7,816 nt of DNA, from assembly GCA_041747075.1 (NCBI GenBank), contig JBGTFW010000268.1, positions 1 through 7,816 on the forward strand. Direction: 5' to 3'. This DNA is from CAJQPP01 sp041747075. GTDB taxonomy: Bacteria; Planctomycetota; Planctomycetia; Pirellulales; Pirellulaceae. Below are positions 1 through 6,670 of this stretch, piece after piece. The notes under the pieces were generated by a model. It searched no databases. It had not been told where the DNA came from and saw only the letters and a program-made list of their open reading frames with translations. Each line of letters opens with the position of its first letter. The stretch's first letter is position 1. Made by a program: the position numbers and the translations under genes.

Positions 1-1380
1 GCTTCCTCCATCGACCAGTTTTTCCAGATCGCTGGCGAATTGTTTGATCAGCTCGGCCGATTCGCTTGCCTTGCCGCTATTAAAAAGCCTCCCGGCGGGC
101 AAAGCGGTCGGCGCCTTCTCTCGATCAGCGGCAGGCCTGGATACCGGTTGCCCGGCTCGCCTGGCTTCCGCTCCAGGTGCTGGTTTGGCTGCCGGTTGCG
201 CCGCTGGCTTAAGTGCCTCCACAGCTCGTTGGGACGCCGGTATCGCCGGGGGTTTCGGTGCTGGTTTTTCAGGCGCGGCGTTCTCGCCAGTGACCATTTT
301 CCCGGCCAGACCAGCGGAATGCCCAACGGCCGCCACTGTCGCGCTTTCGGCGAGGGTATCCCCGAACTTTCGCAACACGCGGATCAGCGCCTCACAATTC
401 TGGAACCGGTCCTCGGGTTTCTTTTCCATCATCTTGTCAACGATTTGACCCAATGTATCGGGACAATCGGCGCGAAGTGCACGAACCGGTTCAGGCTTGA
501 CAGACTGGTGTCGGGCGATGCGTTGGGCAATCGTTCCCTCGTGAAAGGGAGGCCGTCCGGTGAGCATGTAATAAAGCGTGCAACCGGTGCTGTAGATATC
601 GGCTCGGACGTCGACCTGATGACTGTCGACCGCCTGTTCGGGGGAAAGATAATCGGCGGTGCCGAGCACCTTCTCGTTGTGGATGACCGTCAGCGACGAG
701 TCCTCTTCGCGAAAGAGCGCGAGGCCGAGATCGAGAATCTTCACCGTGCCGTCGTTGGTGACCAGCAAGTTCGCGGGCTTGATGTCGCGATGAATCAGTT
801 CGTTTTCATGCGCGTGATTCAAGCCCGTCAGCGACTGGATCGTGTAATCGACGGCTTTGGAGAATTCAAGCGCTCCCGATTCACAGACCTTTTGCTGGAT
901 GTCGCGGCCTTCCACGTACTCCATTACGAGGTAATGCGTGTCCTCCTCGTTGCCAATGTCGTAGACGCGGACGATGTTGCGATGGTTGAGCGACGCGGCC
1001 GCGCGACCCTCGCGATAGAATCTTTCAAGGTACGATTTGCCTCGTAGCCGGTTTTTTGGCAGGACCTTGATCGCGCGAAGCTGGTCAAAGATCGTATGCC
1101 GCGCCAAATAAACCGTGCTCATTCCCCCCGTGCCGAGGTGTCCGAGCAACTTGTACTTGCCAATGAAAAAGCCCTTGAACTTGCCCGACTTCAGCTTGTC
1201 ACGATGCCACTCCGTAATCAGTCCCGCTCCAATCAGATGGCTCGTCAGCCGGTCGAACGAAATCGTATCGCCAGCCGCCTCGCGCGAAAGTCCGGCAAGC
1301 GACGCCTTCAGCACGGACTCCTCGACCAGTCCGCTTTGGCTCAGCAGCTTGAGAAAATTCCTTGGCGTTACAGTGGACAT
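1..1380 (-). CDS. Hanks-type serine/threonine protein kinase (C-terminus beyond window)
   Basis: A Ser/Thr kinase that should phosphorylate target proteins using ATP. The 460 visible residues read without a stop to base 1, so the C-terminus is missing. Residues 1-75 form the helical pre-kinase module common in planctomycete kinases (start MSTVTPRNFLKLL, ending near GFFIGKYKLL). The kinase domain spans about 76-340: Gly-rich loop GHLGTGGMSTV (80-90), lysine K105 in AIKVL, alpha-C E124, catalytic HRDIKPAN (198-204), metal-binding DLG (217-219, replacing DFG), GTADYLSPEQ (240-249) for the activation-loop end, D261 and R325. Residues 368-430 are a Pro/Ala/Lys-rich linker; no membrane segment is seen yet. 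The ATG at 1380 is chosen because an in-frame TGA lies eight codons upstream; only a weak, distant AGGGGA precedes it. It diverges from the gene at 1512. The family and activity are clear; the substrate is unknown. Confidence 0.96.
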   Translation of the reverse strand, partial: MSTVTPRNFLKLLSQSGLVEESVLKASLAGLSREAAGDTISFDRLTSHLIGAGLITEWHRDKLKSGKFKGFFIGKYKLLGHLGTGGMSTVYLARHTIFDQLRAIKVLPKNRLRGKSYLERFYREGRAAASLNHRNIVRVYDIGNEEDTHYLVMEYVEGRDIQQKVCESGALEFSKAVDYTIQSLTGLNHAHENELIHRDIKPANLLVTNDGTVKILDLGLALFREEDSSLTVIHNEKVLGTADYLSPEQAVDSHQVDVRADIYSTGCTLYYMLTGRPPFHEGTIAQRIARHQSVKPEPVRALRADCPDTLGQIVDKMMEKKPEDRFQNCEALIRVLRKFGDTLAESATVAAVGHSAGLAGKMVTGENAAPEKPAPKPPAIPASQRAVEALKPAAQPAAKPAPGAEARRAGQPVSRPAADREKAPTALPAGRLFNSGKASESAELIKQFASDLEKLVDGGS

Positions 1381-1511
1381 GGATTGGCGCGACCGAGGTC
1401 ATTCCCCTGACAAACTTGAGCGTGTAAGGTAGCGGGCTGGAAGCCGTGGAATGGACGATTCGCTCCGCGCTCCAATTATGTACCGAATCACCCGCCAGTT
1501 AAACCGGAACC

Positions 1512-2177
1512 GTGAATCATCTCGGCGTTTTTGCCAAGGCATGGCGTCCCGGATACGTCAAAACCCGTTTGGCCGCGCAAATCGGGGCCGTGGCGGCAGC
1601 GCGACTTTACGCCGCCATGGTCCACGCGACCCTCGTCCGAATGGAGCAAGTCGGCGACCAGCGAAGTCTCTGGTTCTGGCCGCCCGAAAACCGCGACGAC
1701 TTTCAACCTCTCGCGACCGACCAGTGGAAACTCCGCGAACAGCCATCAGGGGACCTTGGTGCGCGAATGGCGTGCTTCTTCCAATCCATCCCGGGAGCAC
1801 GCAACGTGCTGATTGGTTCCGACAGTCCGAACCTCCCGGTGGAGTTCCTGAACGGCGCGTTCACAACTCTCGCTGATCACGACGTCGTTATCGGTCCCAG
1901 TGAGGATGGGGGCTATTATCTGATTGGAATGCGGTGCGAATGCGATTATCTCTTTCGCGAAATGCCATGGAGCACGCCGGATGTGCTCGTCGAAACGCGG
2001 AAACGCCTGGTAGCAAATCGAACGCCCTTCGCAATGTTGCCCCCCTGGCGCGACATTGACCGCCTGGATGACGTCCTCTGGCTCCGCGAATTGCTGCAAG
2101 CCGCGGAAATTCCCGACGCGCCCGGCGAAGCCTTGCTTGCCGCCGTCCGGACGGCTTTGGATTCACATGATCCATGA
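1512..2177 (+). CDS. TIGR04282/DUF2064 family glycosyltransferase-like protein
   Basis: A 221-residue protein of the GT-A-like, nucleotidyltransferase-like family TIGR04282 (DUF2064), which is annotated as an arsenosugar-biosynthesis glycosyltransferase or as rSAM/selenodomain-associated transferase 1. The family signatures are all present: FAKAWRPGYVKTRL (7-20) for the nucleotide-binding start, IGSDSPNLP (101-109) with the metal-binding DSP, GPSEDGGYYLIG (128-139), MPWSTPDV (151-158) and DIDRLDD (181-187). The usual proline of the FAKxPxPG motif is tryptophan here (AWRPG). The start is GTG at 1512; an in-frame TAA at 1500-1502 leaves no earlier start. The length fits the family. The stop overlaps the next gene's ATG by 4 bp, so the pair should be co-translated. 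The donor and acceptor cannot be read from sequence, and no ArsM or ArsS homologue is visible, so an arsenosugar role is only a family-level inference. Confidence 0.9.
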   Translation: MNHLGVFAKAWRPGYVKTRLAAQIGAVAAARLYAAMVHATLVRMEQVGDQRSLWFWPPENRDDFQPLATDQWKLREQPSGDLGARMACFFQSIPGARNVLIGSDSPNLPVEFLNGAFTTLADHDVVIGPSEDGGYYLIGMRCECDYLFREMPWSTPDVLVETRKRLVANRTPFAMLPPWRDIDRLDDVLWLRELLQAAEIPDAPGEALLAAVRTALDSHDP

Positions 2178-3301
2178 CGGCGTTTTCGGAAACGATTTAC
2201 GATGTACTGGTCGCCGGAGGAGGCGTGATCGGCCTTTCCATTGCGCGGGAATTGGCCGGTTGTGGCTGGAACGTTTGCCTGGTTGACGCTTCAACGCCAG
2301 GCTCGGCGTCGTGGGCCGGCGCGGGAATCCTCCCTCCGTCGGCGATCGAGTTCGCCCGGCATCCAGGCGAGTTGATCGCCGCCGAGAGTTTCCGACTGCA
2401 TGGGGAGTGGGCGCGGGAGTTGCTTGAGGAGACCGGGATCGACAATGGATTCCGCCATTGCGGGGGGCTGTTCGTGGCGCGGACCCGCGGCGAACAGGCC
2501 GCACTGGCCGGACAACGCGGCGACTGGGAAGCCAGCGGCGTGCGCGTCGAACCTTGGACCCCCGAAGACCTTGAAAAATTCGTTCCCGCGCTGGCCAACC
2601 GCGCCCGCGACATAACGCTCGCCGCGTGGGTCCCCGACGAAGTCCAGATCCGCAATCCCGATCACTTGCGCGCCTTGGACGCGAGCTGCCTCAAGCGAGG
2701 CGTCGTGATCCGGCGGGACGCGCGAGTTTCCGGCATTCGTTTGCAGGACGACCGCTACGAGTCGATTTGCGACAATGCCGAGCCGGTTTATTCGCGGCGA
2801 GTATGTCTGGCTTCGGGCGCGTGGACGAGCCGGCTACTCGAAAGTATGGGCGTCCCTATCGGGACGCTGCCGGTTCGCGGGCAGATGCTTTTGTACAAGT
2901 TGCCGGAACGGATTTTCGAGCCGATTCTTTATGAGGGGACCCGGTATCTGGTTCCACGCGATGATGGCCACGTCCTCGCAGGCTCGACGCTGGAACAGGC
3001 GGGCTTTGACCCCTCGACGACACCCCAGGCAATAGGCGACCTCAAACAGTTCGCCGCGTCGTGGTTCGATGAACTGTGCGACTCGCGGCTCGTCGATTCG
3101 TGGGCCGGATTGCGACCGGCGACGTACGATGGCTTTCCGTACATTGGACCGATCCCCGGCTATGAAAACGCCTGGGCCGCGTGCGGTCATTTCCGCAGTG
3201 GACTTCTCATGTCGACCGGTACGGCTGTTCTCATCCGGCAACTGATCAATGGTGAAGAGCCGTTGTTTGACCTCTCGCCATTTCGCCTCAGCCGAGGCTG
3301 A
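2174..3301 (+). CDS. thiO: FAD-dependent glycine oxidase ThiO-like
   Basis: A 375-residue flavoenzyme of the DAO (D-amino-acid oxidase) superfamily, closest in pattern to ThiO. ThiO oxidises glycine to iminoacetate (dehydroglycine) with release of hydrogen peroxide, supplying the thiazole part of thiamine. Evidence: the N-terminal Rossmann motif VLVAGGGVIGLSIA (11-24) with acidic D38 ending strand 2; SWAGAGILPP (46-55), the ThiO FAD-contact segment; CLASGAWTSRLLE (211-223); PVRGQML (233-239); and the C-terminal GLRPATYDGFPYIG (312-325) and CGHFRSGLLMSTGTA (337-351). R314 and R341 match the two arginines that in Bacillus ThiO bind substrate or shape the site. Length is normal and the protein appears intact. 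Its ATG overlaps the upstream stop (ATGA), indicating translational coupling. No ThiS, ThiG or ThiF gene is in view, so another amine or imino-acid substrate remains possible. Cytoplasmic; no signal peptide. Confidence 0.91.
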   Translation: MTAFSETIYDVLVAGGGVIGLSIARELAGCGWNVCLVDASTPGSASWAGAGILPPSAIEFARHPGELIAAESFRLHGEWARELLEETGIDNGFRHCGGLFVARTRGEQAALAGQRGDWEASGVRVEPWTPEDLEKFVPALANRARDITLAAWVPDEVQIRNPDHLRALDASCLKRGVVIRRDARVSGIRLQDDRYESICDNAEPVYSRRVCLASGAWTSRLLESMGVPIGTLPVRGQMLLYKLPERIFEPILYEGTRYLVPRDDGHVLAGSTLEQAGFDPSTTPQAIGDLKQFAASWFDELCDSRLVDSWAGLRPATYDGFPYIGPIPGYENAWAACGHFRSGLLMSTGTAVLIRQLINGEEPLFDLSPFRLSRG

Positions 3302-3311
3302 TTCGTGCCCC

Positions 3312-3395
3312 TACAAGCCCGAAGCGCAAGCGAGTGACCACGTGGGACAAGCTGCCAGCTTGTCGATCATACAAGCCCGAAGCGCCAGCGAGTGA
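3312..3395. repeat. Pair of 26-bp direct repeats flanking a palindrome
   Basis: Two copies of a 26-bp unit beginning TACAAGCCCGAAGCGC lie at 3312-3337 and 3370-3395, differing at one base (a versus c at unit position 17). A perfect palindrome, GACAAGCTG-C-CAGCTTGTC, sits between them at 3346-3364. The cluster fills the gap between the convergent ends of the thiO-like and AP2-like genes; the second unit stops one base short of the AP2 stop codon. The arrangement resembles the scattered REP-like repeats of planctomycete genomes. It could act as a bidirectional terminator, but there is no T-tract. Confidence 0.75.
3346..3364. repeat. Perfect 9-bp inverted repeat between convergent genes
   Basis: The sequence GACAAGCTG-C-CAGCTTGTC has 9-bp perfect arms with one central base (an RNA hairpin would have 8-bp arms and a 3-base loop). 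The core AAGCTxxxAGCTT recurs in the palindrome at 5499-5517, suggesting a dispersed family. It may be a hairpin terminator for both convergent genes, though no U-run follows on either strand. Confidence 0.7.
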
Positions 3396-3396
3396 A

Positions 3397-3861
3397 CTAC
3401 AGCGTTCGCCCGGCGCGTTGGACACCAACACGACGCGCCGCCTGCGCCATTTCAAAGGCATCGTCGTCGCCGTACCTGGCAATGGAAAAACTTCGCGACT
3501 TGCGACGCCCAGGTCCATTTGTCCATTGAGCGACCCAGAACCGATAAGTGCGGATTTCGCCGTCGCACTCGACGGTCCGGGCTCCCAACCGGACTCCCAC
3601 GACGCCGGAAGTATTTCGCCGCGAGCGAAATTCCGCCAACATGGCTGTCGTGTAGGGCTTGAGGCGGCCTTCGAGTTTGTCACGAAACTGTTTGGCCCGG
3701 TTCAATGCACCCCGCTTGCCGCCGCATCGTCTGTCCGCGAAAAACCGGTTGAACTTGCGCCCTTGCCGCTGGATGCGGACTTCCCACCCGCCGTGCTGGC
3801 GTCCCCCAGCCGAGGTCAGTTCGATGCGCGAAATGTTTCTGCGGGGATTTCGCCGCGGCAT
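3397..3861 (-). CDS. AP2-domain-like DNA-binding protein with two modules
   Basis: A 154-residue basic protein resembling the planctomycete proteins with AP2/ERF-like folds, usually taken to bind DNA. Module 1 (about 9-67) starts RNISRIEL, then has GGWEVRIQRQGRKFNRFF (24-41) and a helix GALNRAKQFRDKLEGRL (51-67). Module 2 (about 84-145) starts NTSGVVGVRLG, then FWVAQWTNGPGRRKSRSFSI (108-127) and a helix DDAFEMAQAARR (133-144). In each, strands are followed by an amphipathic helix, as expected of AP2. The ATG at 3861 is preferred over an in-frame ATG at 3987. The 42 codons between have only about 45% G/C at third positions, whereas another frame there is about 80%, and the family starts just before the NISRI block. 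No ribosome binding site is evident. The gene is convergent with thiO and ends in TAG at 3397-3399. It may be a regulator or a leftover of a mobile element; its target is unknown. Confidence 0.72.
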   Translation of the reverse strand: MPRRNPRRNISRIELTSAGGRQHGGWEVRIQRQGRKFNRFFADRRCGGKRGALNRAKQFRDKLEGRLKPYTTAMLAEFRSRRNTSGVVGVRLGARTVECDGEIRTYRFWVAQWTNGPGRRKSRSFSIARYGDDDAFEMAQAARRVGVQRAGRTL

Positions 3862-4030
3862 GGTTGATTGTCGGTGATCACATCGTTGGTTCCCGTCACG
3901 CTTGAGCGGAGCACGGGGGGCAACTGGCACTCTCGGATCGCATCGATCGTCGTCTTGAGATAGTCCGTCGTCAAGTCCTCGCTTCATTTGTAGCGGAACT
4001 CGCGGAGAGTTTCGATTTTAGCAGCGATTA
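3816..4030 (-). pseudogene. Possible decayed coding remnant upstream of the AP2-like gene
   Basis: One minus-strand frame reads LIAAKIETLREFRYK, hits TGA at 3984-3986, then continues SEDLTTDYLKTTIDAIRECQ... to a second stop at 3816-3818. The 40 codons after the TGA have about 80% G/C at the third position, typical of genes in this window, whereas the overlapping AP2-extension frame does not. There is no start codon at the head of the stretch. It therefore looks like the end of an older gene interrupted by a stop, with its tail overlapping the first codons of the AP2-like gene. I do not recognise the product. Chance is possible, since the stretch is short. Confidence 0.35.
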
Positions 4031-4083
4031 ATAAGTGAGCTTTCTGTGAACTACACGTTCTTGACTTTCCCTGTTTGCGCTGG

Positions 4084-5307
4084 TCATTTCTTGTCGCTCT
4101 TCTTGTCGTCGTCAATCCCCTCTTCGATCACTTCTCCTGCTTCGATGGCTCCCATGGGCATGTCCAAATCGTCTGAAAATTGACTCATTAATTCTTCCAT
4201 CTGGAGCATCTGCATGCCGAGGGACTGAGCGATCAACGTGGGAATTCGATCGGTACGTTCGAGGTCGTTCACGGTCAGCCGAATCGTCGCGCCGTCCCGC
4301 GCAACTTCCGCTTTCTCGACCGCCGTTCGAAAAAAGCCGATCAGATCGCGGTTCGCCTGGAAACCCTTGGCCATCAATTCGTTGTCATGTCGCGCTTCAT
4401 CGACGGCAATCATGCCGAGAACGTTATCAAGCCACGCGGGCGCGTCGGCAAGGACCGTCTTGATCGCCTTGAGTAATTTTTCGGCCTTGGCCTCACTGGT
4501 CGCTTCGAGGGTGATCCGGATCGGCGTGGCATCGTTAATGCTCGCGACAATCTCCAGCCGAGCGACCGATTCGACCAACTCGCGAACATCCATGCCGGCG
4601 ACACCGGGGACCGGCGAAACCATCATTCCAAACCAGGGCATGGCGGTCAGATTCGACCCCTCCTCCAGCACCAAATTCAGTACCGCCGCACTATCCAGGC
4701 CGTTGACCAGTTCCATTGCGGCACCCGGATTGGCCTCGCCATCGATCATCTGGCGGGCCATCGACTCGTCGGTCTGAACGAGGGTGTTTTCGGCTGGAAA
4801 AAAGTACGCAGGCATCACGCCACCGAACATCACGCCGTCCTGATCGACCGTTTTCCCGACATGAATCAGCTGGCCTTTGTAGTCTTCCGGAGAAAGCTGG
4901 ATGGAGTCTCCGAAATTCTCTTGCGCTTTTCGCAAGATTGCCTCGCTGTCGATCGCGTCCCCGAATTGCAACAGGTTGGCCACTGGCGGCGGCGAAAATT
5001 CCGAGGTTTCATCGATTCGCGATGAGACCATCAGGATTATGCGTTCGAGCTGGCCAAAAGGCAGTCCTCCGTCCTCTTCGGCGCTGTCCAGTAATTTGCG
5101 AACGAGTGGATCGTCGCTGTCGATTCGCTCCAACATCGCGCGCCAGTTGATCGAAATCGCAAGGTACGTATCCTCGGCGACAAAGCGCGTCGAGTCGAAC
5201 TCGCTGAGCTGCGCAGTCAGGGGTTTCGCGGGAATGGAAACCACAAGAGAAATTGCCACGAACAACGACAACGAACCCGATAGGGGGTAATGGAATGATC
5301 GGCTCAT
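4084..5307 (-). CDS. Secreted protein of unknown function
   Basis: A 407-residue protein that I do not recognise. Residues 1-32 look like a Sec signal peptide: a short polar start (MSRSFHY), a hydrophobic core about 10-25 (SGSLSLFVAISLVVSI), and a likely cut after LTA (30-32). The mature part has no cysteine and no further membrane segment. It has an alternating strand/helix pattern (YLAISINWRAML near 48-59, RIILMVSSRID near 89-99, ARLEIVASIND near 249-259, ATIRLTVNDL near 340-349). The pattern loosely recalls secreted DUF3352-like proteins, but this is a weak guess. The C-terminus is acidic, then lysine-rich (ending DDDKKSDKK). The reading frame is open upstream to 5874, but the ATG at 5307 is chosen because it begins the signal peptide and the extension has no protein-like character and overlaps the next gene. 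No clear ribosome binding site; a -10-like box lies about 100 bp upstream. It is probably a single-gene unit. Confidence 0.83.
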   Translation of the reverse strand: MSRSFHYPLSGSLSLFVAISLVVSIPAKPLTAQLSEFDSTRFVAEDTYLAISINWRAMLERIDSDDPLVRKLLDSAEEDGGLPFGQLERIILMVSSRIDETSEFSPPPVANLLQFGDAIDSEAILRKAQENFGDSIQLSPEDYKGQLIHVGKTVDQDGVMFGGVMPAYFFPAENTLVQTDESMARQMIDGEANPGAAMELVNGLDSAAVLNLVLEEGSNLTAMPWFGMMVSPVPGVAGMDVRELVESVARLEIVASINDATPIRITLEATSEAKAEKLLKAIKTVLADAPAWLDNVLGMIAVDEARHDNELMAKGFQANRDLIGFFRTAVEKAEVARDGATIRLTVNDLERTDRIPTLIAQSLGMQMLQMEELMSQFSDDLDMPMGAIEAGEVIEEGIDDDKKSDKK

Positions 5308-5409
5308 GATTCTATTGCGTGGAAAAAAGTGCTCCAAAAACCGGGTGCAATCGTGCTGGCGCCATTCGGCAAATGCGTCGGTTTGCGAATCGACTCGGAC
5401 GGTCGAGTT

Positions 5410-5415
5410 ATTATA
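5410..5415 (-). promoter_or_regulatory. Candidate -10 box for the secreted-protein gene
   Basis: The minus strand reads GCTATAATAAC, an exact TATAAT hexamer in otherwise GC-rich DNA, about 103 bp upstream of the ATG at 5307. At 16-18 bp spacing no good TTGACA-like -35 box is seen, so this is a plausible promoter element but not a proven one. Confidence 0.4.
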
Positions 5416-5498
5416 GCTGATGGAAGTCGTGCCGGCGCAGGTTGTCGAACTGGCTGGACGCTTACGCCACGTTCGGTGGGCATCTCCAGCACGATAAC

Positions 5499-5517
5499 CG
5501 CAAGCTGGAAGCTTGCG
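5499..5517. repeat. Inverted repeat of the AAGCT family
   Basis: The sequence CGCAAGCT-GGA-AGCTTGCG has perfect 8-bp arms and a 3-base loop. It shares the AAGCT...AGCTT core with the palindrome at 3346-3364, so both probably belong to one dispersed, REP-like family. Its role is unknown. Confidence 0.65.
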
Positions 5518-5567
5518 CCACACGAGCTCATTTAACGCGCACCATGGTGCATTTTCCGCCGCCGCTC

Positions 5568-5587
5568 GGCCTTGGAAGGCCAAGGCC
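5568..5587 (-). terminator. Possible hairpin terminator after the ExbD-like gene
   Basis: GGCCTTGG-AAGG-CCAAGGCC forms perfect 8-bp arms with a 4-base loop, 52-71 bp past the minus-strand stop at 5639. No U-rich run follows on the minus strand, so intrinsic termination is uncertain; it could instead be a structural or REP-like hairpin. Confidence 0.4.
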
Positions 5588-5638
5588 ACGGTGAGGCCGG
5601 TGAGGCGCGGCAAAGCGTGCGCCCGGTGACCTGGGCAC

Positions 5639-6670
5639 CTACTGGGCCGTTGATCGGTAGCCACCGGGGCCGCCAGAGATCGGACTGTTGCCCGATAACG
5701 GCCAGCAGGCCGTGCGAAATCCCCGTTCATACAACCATTGCTTGAGCCGGTTGAACTCGCCAAAACTGTCCGGATAGACCCAAACGGAAATCGTCGTTTT
5801 TTCCGGATTCCACTCGTCGAGGCGGCGGCGGAATTCAGAGTCTTCGGAAAGAGCTTCGTCGAGCGGGGCACCAATCGACTCGCGCACCGGAACCATTACG
5901 AATCGCGTGAAGCCAGGTGTTCGCCTGGAAACCGGGCCGTAACCCGTTTGCTGCGTTTCGTCCTCGACGTCCAACTGGTATTGCAGGCGAAAGTCGCCCA
6001 CCGGTCCAACCGTCTCGAGAGTCTGCCGCGCCGTCTCCAGCTTGCGGGCCTTTTCCTGCCACTCGTTTCGCATTATCTCGACAAGCTCATTCATGGGCAC
6101 GTAGACAAGACGTCCCTCGCGAAGTCTGAAGTGAACTTCGTCGCTGAAAACGGTTTTTGCGATCGGAGTCGGAAAATGCTCGATCACCTGACGCCGGTTC
6201 GCCTCGACGGAAAGCGCCTCGACTCCCGACCGGGCCTCGCGGAGTCGCCGCTGCAATTCATCGCGCCGCGCTGCCAGTTCAATGCGTTCCCGCTCGTTGC
6301 TGGAAAGCGCGGTTGTTTGCGCTTCGAGTTTTCGTCGCGCGGATTCGATGACCACGAGCATTTGTTGCCGCGCCTGGGCGCGCTGTTCAGCCAGGCGGCC
6401 CTCGAGGACGATTTTCTGTTCCAGATCGCGATGGTCCGCGAGCAGCGATCCGGCGGTGCGACGCGCTGATTCCAGTCCGGTTTCCAAACGCGTCACTTCA
6501 CCGTCGTCGACTTCGGCGGTCGCGGGTTCACTCAGTCGCGACCCGGCGTTAACTCCGACGACCACGACGAGAATGATGAGCACGCCCACGAGGTTCGCGA
6601 CGATGTCGAGAAAGGACTCTTCGCCCGGTGGCGATCCATCGACGGTCTTCCGGAACTTTCGCGGTTTCAT
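5639..6670 (-). CDS. ExbD/TolR-like inner-membrane coiled-coil protein
   Basis: A 343-residue single-pass membrane protein (residue numbers count from the ATG at 6670). The short N-terminus (MKPRKFRK) is positively charged. It is followed by ESFLDIVANLVGVLIILVVVVG (18-39), a membrane helix preceded by an Asp (D22), as in ExbD/TolR stators of proton-driven motors. Residues about 53-158 are charged and heptad-like (rich in E, R, L, A), hence a likely coiled coil. Residues 175-335 hold a periplasmic domain with VHFRLREGRLVYVPMNEL (179-196) and ISVWVYPDSFGEFNRLKQWLYERGF (294-318), loosely like the ExbD fold; the tail is Gly/Pro-rich. An ATG at 6676 is also possible. ATG 6670 is preferred because an AAAGG lies about 8 bp before it and it gives a 4-bp ATGA overlap with the upstream gene's TGA. 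The channel subunit is not in view, so the motor role is inference. Confidence 0.82.
   Translation of the reverse strand: MKPRKFRKTVDGSPPGEESFLDIVANLVGVLIILVVVVGVNAGSRLSEPATAEVDDGEVTRLETGLESARRTAGSLLADHRDLEQKIVLEGRLAEQRAQARQQMLVVIESARRKLEAQTTALSSNERERIELAARRDELQRRLREARSGVEALSVEANRRQVIEHFPTPIAKTVFSDEVHFRLREGRLVYVPMNELVEIMRNEWQEKARKLETARQTLETVGPVGDFRLQYQLDVEDETQQTGYGPVSRRTPGFTRFVMVPVRESIGAPLDEALSEDSEFRRRLDEWNPEKTTISVWVYPDSFGEFNRLKQWLYERGFRTACWPLSGNSPISGGPGGYRSTAQ

Larger units (their letters stand above)
5308..5638. other. Intergenic region with small inverted repeats
   Basis: This 331-bp stretch separates two minus-strand genes. I see no protein gene in it: the open frame on the minus strand has low-complexity, Arg/Pro/Ala-rich translation without family features. 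It holds a TATAAT-like box (5410-5415), a palindrome (5499-5517), a 12-bp palindrome GCACCATGGTGC (5539-5550) and an 8-bp-arm hairpin (5568-5587). Confidence 0.7.

Noticed and set aside
40..1047. Long plus-strand open frame opposite the kinase gene
   Set aside because: It lies entirely antisense to a kinase with full catalytic motifs, and its translation shows no family features.
1381..1511. Promoters for the divergent kinase and transferase genes
   Set aside because: AT-richer bits such as CAATTATGTACC are present, but no pair of -35 and -10 boxes with sensible spacing could be supported on either strand.
3334..3867. 177-codon plus-strand frame
   Set aside because: It is antisense to the AP2-like gene and begins inside the repeat cluster; its translation is low-complexity and matches no family I know.
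3862..3987. Longer start (ATG at 3987) for the AP2-like gene
   Set aside because: Third-position G/C in that extension is only about 45%, unlike the rest of the gene, and the family's conserved block begins just after the ATG at 3861.
5308..5874. N-terminal extension of the secreted-protein gene up to the ATG at 5874
   Set aside because: The extension overlaps the downstream part of the ExbD-like gene, is Arg/Pro/Ala-rich without domain features, and would bury the clear signal peptide beginning at 5307.
5738..6469. 243-codon plus-strand frame
   Set aside because: It is antisense to the ExbD-like gene, whose membrane helix, coiled coil and coupling to its neighbour are convincing.
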